NCBI GenBank assembly: GCA_002633005.1 | Contig: NMRA01000727.1 | Span: 25,817 to 89,816 of the forward strand | Reading direction: 5' to 3' | Origin: Phoronis australis | Lineage: Eukaryota > Phoronida > Phoronidae | Length of the DNA stretch: 64,000 nt | Shown: positions 59,801-64,000 of the stretch, piece by piece | Layout of the letters: each line of letters starts with the position of its first letter | How positions within the stretch are numbered: position 1 is the first letter of the stretch | Position numbers and translations under genes: made by a program | The notes under the pieces: generated by a model | What the model saw: only the letters and a program-made list of their open reading frames with translations | Told to the model about the DNA's origin: nothing | Databases searched by the model: none

Positions 59801-62800
59801 GTACCCTTTTTAGCCACCCGGAATGATTTTTTTAACTGCCCGCTTCAGCCGGAACAAGGTTGTTTCTATAGGAGTCTGAACATTTTACGGCGAAGGTGGT
59901 TCGGGGAGCGAAAAGTTGCCGGGGGTGTATAAAGAGAAGAATGAAAAGTTCGCTAACTTGAACCACAATTTCGCATCTAGTGCCAGTTTAGTTGCAATAG
60001 CTGGCTACGGGCATCGAATACAGGGTTTACAGAACATCAACCCCAGGAAACATCGGAACAGGATAACGTTAGTTCTGGGTTATATCGGTCCCGGGACATC
60101 GGGTCTTTTATAACCGCTGGGAAACTGAGTTCATTTTCAAATAAACCAGAGCCAAGCCGGTATACTCTTTCATTTAGGACTGTCGCTGTTCTTTGAAGTG
60201 GTGCGCACGCGTGAGTTCACGCACTTGAATCGTTGGAGTAGGCCTACACTTTACGTTGGCAACAATGTGTGAAAGACAATCATATTTCGCGCACGTAGCC
60301 CCAGAAACAAGTAAAGGGTTTGAGAATTTCTTGGCAACTGAAAGTAAAGACGTGACCGTCGTTTGGCGATTAATAAGGCTGTCATTTTCACTTTGGCTGT
60401 CTTAATACGATAAAAGGAGAAGCACGCCTAAGTTACGATTGTCTGCCGGGACCGCTTGCGCGCTAACGGTGCCGCAGTGCGATATCAGGGATATTGTCGT
60501 GGATGTTTGGTACATGTAATAAGGACATCTTATGTGAAAAATAAGCATTTTTGTCCACCTTAAAGTTTTGTAAGTTGATCGCTTAAGAATTAATAGAAAC
60601 ACTGTTGTTTTGTGAAGTGTTATCACGTGTAAGCAGTGGCCCGAAACTTTCTTCGGCGAATCCGGGAATTTACAAAAGTGGCCGAAAGTGTTAGCCAATG
60701 AAACGCGTCAAAGATCGATTCTTCATATCCCATGTTCACGCGACTTGCTTACAAGTCATCGGGAGGCCTGTTCTCGGTTAGTGTTCTTTTGAACTTGTAT
60801 TTGGCAACAACCAAATAACGGTCGGATTAACAAGAGCTGCTTTGTATTTGCCAGGTATCTGTTGAGAAGTGTAAAAACTCAGCTCGCATTCGTTGGAAAT
60901 TCCAGGTCGCATTTTGCGACTTTATACGAGCTGACAAAAATCTCAGCTCGCATTTCAAAATTTCAGGTCGCAAATGCGACCTGCAGCTCGTTATGTCGAG
61001 CCCTGGTAACTATGTGTTATGAGGATAAGCTAAGCTATTACTTCATGAAGAGTCTGTATCGTGTTGATTCAGATCATTTGTAGCTTTTAGAGTACATCCT
61101 CGAAGCACTGGGACCTTTTTTGAAAACTGACTTATGGCTTAAGACAGAAATTTGGTCTTCGAATCCCACTTTGAAATTGCTGAAAAAAGGTTTAGCTAAG
61201 TAGAGAGCATCACGGTACAGAAATAATTCAAAGAAATTATGTCAGTAACTAGCAGATATGGGTATATTCTTACGGTCTTTGGCCTTTTACACACGTGGTA
61301 TTTAATTATTTTTCTGAAAAACTTGTTGACGATCTTGGTTTTGGGCCAAATAAGCAGTAGAAATCCCAGCACAATTGTTAACAAATTCCATTTGCCGATT
61401 GCTTTGCTGAAATGTTTAGATAGAAACTCAAAACGTTCAAGCGTGTAAGTTGATAAAGATGCAGCATTATCTGTTCATTCCGCATCTCCTACACCGTTGG
61501 TATACGTCGCTTGACTTGCCGGCATCTGATTAATCACCACGGTGTTGGTCATCAGAGTGGTTGAAGTTGGACACCTCTTCAATAAGTACTTATCTATCGA
61601 TTTCAGGGCGCTATACAGGACATTCACGTGATATGTGGTTGTATCAAGGACTTCCTACGTAACCTGAAAGAGCCTCTGGTCACCTACGAACTTTGGGGTG
61701 ACTTTGTGAAGGCGGCGGGTAAGATATGACTCATAAACGTGTATTCCATTTTTATACAAAAACAACTTTAAGCTATGGGAAATTAATTTCCCATTTGTTA
61801 CCCGATTGTGATTCACAGTGTTAGGCTTTTGCAAATTATTGGCGTGGGGTTTACTTTTCCCATTGCCTTATCGCTAGGGAATAGAACGTCGGGCTCAGTT
61901 TAGGGTGCAGTGCACCATTGAGTGTTCACGCCACAAATGTTATTTTGTAAGTGTGCAAGACACTGCGCAGTGCAACGTTTAGTGTGCACACCAGTAATGT
62001 TATTTTGTAAGTGCAAGACACTGCGCAGTGCAACGTTTAGTGTGCACACCAGTAATGTTACTTTGTAAGTGCAAGACACTGCGCAGTGCAACGTTTAGTG
62101 TGCACACCAGTAATGTTATTTTGTAAGTGCAAGACACTGCGCAGTGCAACGTTTAGTGTGCACACCAGTAATGTTATTTTGTAAGTGCAAGACACTGCGC
62201 AGTGCAACGTTTAGTGTGCACACCAGTAATGTTATTTTGTAAGTGCAAGACACTGCGCAGTGCAACGTTTAGTGTGCACACCAGTAATGTTATTTTGTAA
62301 GTGCAAGACACTGCGCAGTGCAACGTTTAGTGTGCACACCAGTAATGTTATTTTGTAAGTGCAAGACACTGCGCAGTGCAACGTTTAGTGTGCACACCAG
62401 TAATGTTATTTTGTAAGTGCAAGACACTGCGCAGTGCAACGTTTAGTGTGCACACCAGTAATGTTATTTTGTAAGTGCAAGACACTGCGCAGTGCAACGT
62501 TTAGTGTGCACACCAGTAATGTTATTTTGTAAGTGCAAGACACTGCGCAGTGCAACGTTTAGTGTGCACACCAGTAATGTTATTTTGTAAGTGCAAGACA
62601 CTGCGCAGTGCAACGTTTAATGTGCACGCCAGAAATGTTATTTTGTAAGTGTGCAAGACACTGCGCAGTGCAACGTTTAGTGTGCACACCAGAAATGTTA
62701 TTTTGTAAGTGTGCAAGACACTGCACAGTGCAACGTTTAGTGTGCACACCAGAAATGTTATTTTGTAATTGTGCAAGACACTGCGCAGTGCAACGTTTAG

Positions 62801-63246
62801 TGTGCACGCCAGAAATGTTATTTTGTAAGTGTGCAAGACACTGCACAGTGCAACGTTTTGTGTGCACACCAGAAATGTTATTTTGTAAGTATGGAAGACA
62901 CTGCTGTGACATTTTTTTTGTGGGAAGACAGACAGGATAGCAAATAATGTGTCAGTGTGCACTCACAAGACATATGGTGTTGGGAATGTGCTATAAAAGA
63001 AATTTGCTGTTGTTTTACGCTTTGTATCAAGGCGTGTTTGAAGCGAAGAAGAAACAATTGTAGCTCGAATTGTGTGGGACATTCGTGTTCATATCTGTTT
63101 TAGCAGTTATCACATTACCCAACAAAAATGTCATTTGCAGAAAAACAAGATCCCGAAGAGTCTATGGCATCGCTGTATGATAGTGTTGGTCAGTTGCCGT
63201 TTGCCAACAGGGATAGTCTGGCTTTTATGATCCTTCACCTGCAAAG
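44776..63246 (+). CDS. RACGAP1: Rac GTPase-activating protein 1 (MgcRacGAP/CYK-4), 5' eleven coding exons
   Basis: With the kinesin-6 KIF23/MKLP1 this protein forms centralspindlin, which bundles spindle-midzone microtubules, recruits the Rho exchange factor ECT2 and drives RhoA-dependent cytokinesis. Eleven exons join in frame to 515 full codons (1,547 nt). Residues 29-125 form the coiled coil that in the family contacts the kinesin. [14 protein letters not shown] at 157-170 matches the Polo-phosphorylated ECT2-docking region of human RACGAP1. Residues 204-251 are a basic linker. 321-374 is a complete C1 zinc finger (H-x12-C-x2-C-x12-C-x2-C-x4-H-x2-C-x7-C). About 395-516+ is the RhoGAP domain with the arginine finger in GIYRLSG (R419). 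The human protein is 632 residues; the rest of RhoGAP and the C-terminal tail lie beyond the window. No stops or frameshifts were found, so the gene looks functional. Confidence 0.97.
44861..46269. other. RACGAP1 intron 1
   Basis: Antisense frames up to 175 codons (45176-45703) lie here without any domain. Nothing else was seen. Confidence 0.6.
46270..46472 (+). CDS. RACGAP1: RACGAP1 coding exon 2, coiled coil
   Basis: Acceptor TCTGTTGCAG, donor GTATTG|GTAAGT. It encodes [20 protein letters not shown] and [19 protein letters not shown], which align with the human FIQLAKDFEDFRKKW and KLKHARNQVDVEIKRR segments. Confidence 0.97.
46491..46610. repeat. 41-bp tandem repeat, three copies
   Basis: Each unit contains GATTGGATAGTT then CTGACTCT (third copy GTGGCTCT) and GACAAAGCCT. 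The array starts 18 bp after the exon 2 donor. Confidence 0.9.
47078..47220 (+). CDS. RACGAP1: RACGAP1 coding exon 3
   Basis: Acceptor GCCTTTCAG, donor AGGGG|GTAAGT, ending in phase 2. It encodes [18 protein letters not shown] and [13 protein letters not shown], the end of the coiled coil and the EEQKSALAFL-like segment. Confidence 0.95.
47221..48531. other. RACGAP1 intron 3
   Basis: No repeat element or coding exon was recognised. It is AT-rich. Confidence 0.6.
48532..48709 (+). CDS. RACGAP1: RACGAP1 coding exon 4, phospho-region
   Basis: Acceptor ATCTCCATAG, donor GATCGG|GTGGGT. It contains [19 protein letters not shown] and [11 protein letters not shown], parallel to human SILSDISFDKTDESL and VKKTRS. 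S162 corresponds to the human Polo-site serine in DIS[F/Y]DKT; the next human site (DESL) is acidic here (EDDL). Confidence 0.95.
48809..49313. mobile_element. 505-bp TIR element in RACGAP1 intron 4
   Basis: The ends are CAGGGCTTGGAAT and ATTCCAAGCCCTG, flanked by a perfect CATATA duplication (48803-48808, 49314-49319). The inside has several AT-GCGG-TTTCCGC motifs. No transposase is present. It is related at its ends to 57644-57897. Confidence 0.85.
49314..50395. other. rest of RACGAP1 intron 4
   Basis: No feature was recognised. Confidence 0.6.
50396..50540 (+). CDS. RACGAP1: RACGAP1 coding exon 5, basic linker
   Basis: Acceptor GTTACTTCAG, donor CCATG|GTTAGT, ending in phase 1. It encodes [19 protein letters not shown] and [15 protein letters not shown], two strongly basic clusters fit for nuclear import, as RACGAP1 is nuclear in interphase. 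The sequence itself is poorly conserved. Confidence 0.9.
50977..51809. mobile_element. 833-bp TIR element in RACGAP1 intron 5
   Basis: The left end GGGCTGTTCCAGCAAAATCT is mirrored by the right end (AGATTTTRCTGGAACAGCCC type) with adjoining G/C tracts. TTA flanks both sides (50974-50976, 51810-51812). A second copy begins at 63962 and is cut by the window edge. Confidence 0.85.
52203..52359 (+). CDS. RACGAP1: RACGAP1 coding exon 6
   Basis: Acceptor ATCTCTGCAG, donor GCCGA|GTGAGT, ending in phase 2. It encodes [20 protein letters not shown] and [20 protein letters not shown], a low-complexity linker before C1. Confidence 0.9.
52699..52808 (+). other. candidate alternative (poison) exon in RACGAP1 intron 6
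   Basis: TTTTAATGTTGCAG precedes an open stretch in phase with exon 6 ([19 protein letters not shown]), followed by CGAA|GTATGT. Its 110 nt are not a multiple of three, and inclusion would put exon 7 in a frame that stops within that exon. Skipping it restores the conserved protein. There is no transcript evidence. Confidence 0.3.
54372..54468 (+). CDS. RACGAP1: RACGAP1 coding exon 7, start of C1
   Basis: Acceptor ATCTTTGCAG, donor ATACCG|GTAAGG. It encodes [17 protein letters not shown] and [15 protein letters not shown], matching human HDFVSKTVIKPESCVP. It supplies the first His (H321) and first Cys (C334) of the zinc finger. Confidence 0.96.
54469..55196. other. RACGAP1 intron 7, 5' part
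   Basis: No feature was recognised. Confidence 0.6.
55197..56675. mobile_element. 1.5-kb repeat element with internal 453-bp tandem units
   Basis: It is bounded by ATGCGCCCAC (55197) and its inverse GTGGGCGCAT (ending 56675). CCGTCCGTCCGTCC lies near the left end. Inside, a composite unit of about 453 bp recurs from 55386 to 55839 to about 56288. Each unit is made of three ~150-bp subunits carrying a CCTAGTGGC motif and an ATTTTCATGAAATTTGG-like block. The 245-codon frame at 56013-56750 runs through it and is not a gene. Confidence 0.8.
57159..57296 (+). CDS. RACGAP1: RACGAP1 coding exon 8, rest of C1
   Basis: Acceptor TCACTTCCAG, donor GTCCAG|GTGAGA, phase 0-0. It encodes [20 protein letters not shown] and [15 protein letters not shown], the remaining zinc ligands of C1 in canonical spacing. 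Confidence 0.97.
57644..57897. mobile_element. 254-bp MITE in RACGAP1 intron 8
   Basis: The ends are CAGGGCTTGAAAT and ATTTCAAGCCCTG, flanks GAAAGT/AAAAGT. The ends match the 48809 element with G to A changes; the interior is AT-rich and different. Confidence 0.85.
57898..58581. other. rest of RACGAP1 intron 8
   Basis: No feature was recognised. Confidence 0.6.
58582..58764 (+). CDS. RACGAP1: RACGAP1 coding exon 9, RhoGAP start
   Basis: Acceptor TTGTCTGCAG, donor AACCTC|GTGAGT, phase 0-0. It encodes [20 protein letters not shown] and [20 protein letters not shown]419 in GIYRLSG is the arginine finger that completes the GTPase active site. Confidence 0.97.
58830..61005. mobile_element. 2.2-kb TIR element in RACGAP1 intron 9
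   Basis: The ends are CAGGGCTCGAC and GTCGAGCCCTG, flanked by GTAAC on both sides (58825-58829, 61006-61010). Each end carries runs of AGGTCGCATTTTGCGACCT and AGCTCGCATTT motifs. No transposase frame was recognised; a short ATG frame ([20 protein letters not shown]) near 59207 may be the start of a lost gene. The right 367 bp recur at 43245-43611. Confidence 0.85.
61607..61718 (+). CDS. RACGAP1: RACGAP1 coding exon 10, RhoGAP middle
   Basis: Acceptor ATCGATTTCAG, donor GCGG|GTAAGA, ending in phase 1. It encodes [20 protein letters not shown], nearly identical to human [20 protein letters not shown]. Confidence 0.97.
61900..62910. repeat. 58/60-bp minisatellite in RACGAP1 intron 10
   Basis: Seventeen or so units carry GTGTGCACACCAGTAATG, TTATTTTGTAAG and GACACTGCGCAGTGCAACG. 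The central part (about 62000-62625) consists of 58-bp units that are almost identical. The right part (about 62625-62890) and the first unit are 60-bp units with CAGAAATG and GTGTGCAAG. Long frames on both strands here are artefacts of the repeat. Confidence 0.95.
63141..63246 (+). CDS. RACGAP1: RACGAP1 coding exon 11, RhoGAP
   Basis: Acceptor TCATTTGCAG, donor CAAAG|GTAGGT, ending in phase 2. It encodes [20 protein letters not shown], matching human LPQANRDTLAFLMIHLQ. Later exons are outside the window. Confidence 0.97.
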
Positions 63247-64000
63247 GTAGGTGAACATTTAGTTTTAGGCTATTGTTTACTGATAATAGTCACTTAAAGG
63301 GGTCTGCGCATTGAGAACCAGTTTTATTCACAGGATAACAGGCATCAAACTGGTTCTAACACCCAGGACCCCAGTAAGTGCCTTATTGCTAACTTCACAT
63401 TTGCCATTAAAACGAATTCGGTGTTGACCAGTACTTAGTGGTCAATGCAGGTCTCAGTTAACTTGTGGTTAAAAGGGAATAGTATTATTACTAAAAAATA
63501 CAAGATTTAATGCAGTATTCGTTTCTGTCTCTCTGCTTGACACAATAGTGAAGCCACGGAGTCTGCAACATTTTCACGTCTTGTATATTCATTCAAGACA
63601 TTTTCATTGAACAAATGCAATGACCCGTCACCATGACAATAGGAATTCAGGAAAATATTAAAACGACTGTAAATCCGTGTTCCATCAGAGAAGCGAATTT
63701 TCGATTTAGGATGCTTATCACTGTATGATTAGTCTTGACATGTTTCATATTCAGACAGGAAGTCATTTCTGGGCTTTCAAAGAGCCGGCTTTTTGTTATT
63801 TCGTGAGACTACGTTCGACACGTAAAATTACTTGCCGTGACTATCTTACTCTAGAGCCTGATATCAATCAAAAAACGCAAATTTACTTCCAATTCGATTA
63901 AAGAACAGTACCAGACCACCAACAGTGATTAATCTAAATCAGTAGTTGTTTTTTATGATGAGGGCTGTTCCAGCAAAATCTGTGTGGGAGGGGGGGGGGA
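63247..64000. other. start of RACGAP1 intron 11
   Basis: It contains no recognised feature until 63962, where a copy of the GGGCTGTTCCAGC element begins and is cut off by the window end. Confidence 0.6.

Noticed and set aside
61900-62910. CRISPR-like array
   Set aside because: The units are contiguous without variable spacers and the context is an animal intron; it is a minisatellite.
62522-62962. Open frames of 110-146 codons on both strands
   Set aside because: They run through the 58/60-bp minisatellite and simply repeat its translation; no gene.

Overview
The window is invertebrate animal DNA. Genes are split by GT-AG introns, much of the sequence is transposon-derived, short runs of N mark assembly gaps, and the palindrome ACATGTACATGT recurs. 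The modular exon-shuffled extracellular gene and the repeat types suggest a marine invertebrate, perhaps a hemichordate or cephalochordate; the species cannot be fixed from the sequence.

Right part (44.8 kb to the end, + strand): a RACGAP1 (MgcRacGAP/CYK-4) orthologue with eleven coding exons. All reading phases join, giving 515 complete codons. They cover the N-terminal coiled coil, a Polo-type phospho-region, a basic linker, a complete C1 zinc finger and most of a RhoGAP domain with its arginine finger. The gene runs off the right edge. Its introns carry several terminal-inverted-repeat (TIR) elements and a 58/60-bp minisatellite of about 1 kb.

Left and middle part (13.5-37.7 kb, - strand, possibly down to 2.7 kb): a string of previously unlabelled small exons that I assembled by eye into one secreted modular gene. 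In order it has a signal-peptide exon, three ShKT domains, a C-type lectin domain in three exons, a fourth ShKT, a second three-exon C-type lectin domain, and possibly a further cysteine-rich exon. Every domain cassette is bounded by phase-1 introns, so all junctions are in frame.

The introns and flanks of that gene hold the transposon material. At 5.1-13.2 kb there is a retroviral-integrase-type DNA transposon. It sits inside a MITE and is itself interrupted by a shorter, reverse-oriented copy of its own family, and the broken integrase frame resumes on the other side. Other elements are a 1.4-kb element with THAP-domain remains (17.2-18.6 kb), a TTAA-flanked 3.5-kb element with a decayed gene (31.4-34.9 kb), a second THAP pseudogene (36.2-36.5 kb), a foldback MITE (38.8-39.3 kb), a coiled-coil pseudogene exon (40.7-41.1 kb) and a LINE 3' end at the left edge.

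No rRNA, convincing tRNA, CRISPR array or bacterial-type operon was seen. Exon boundaries are read by eye from splice consensus and phase, without transcript support.
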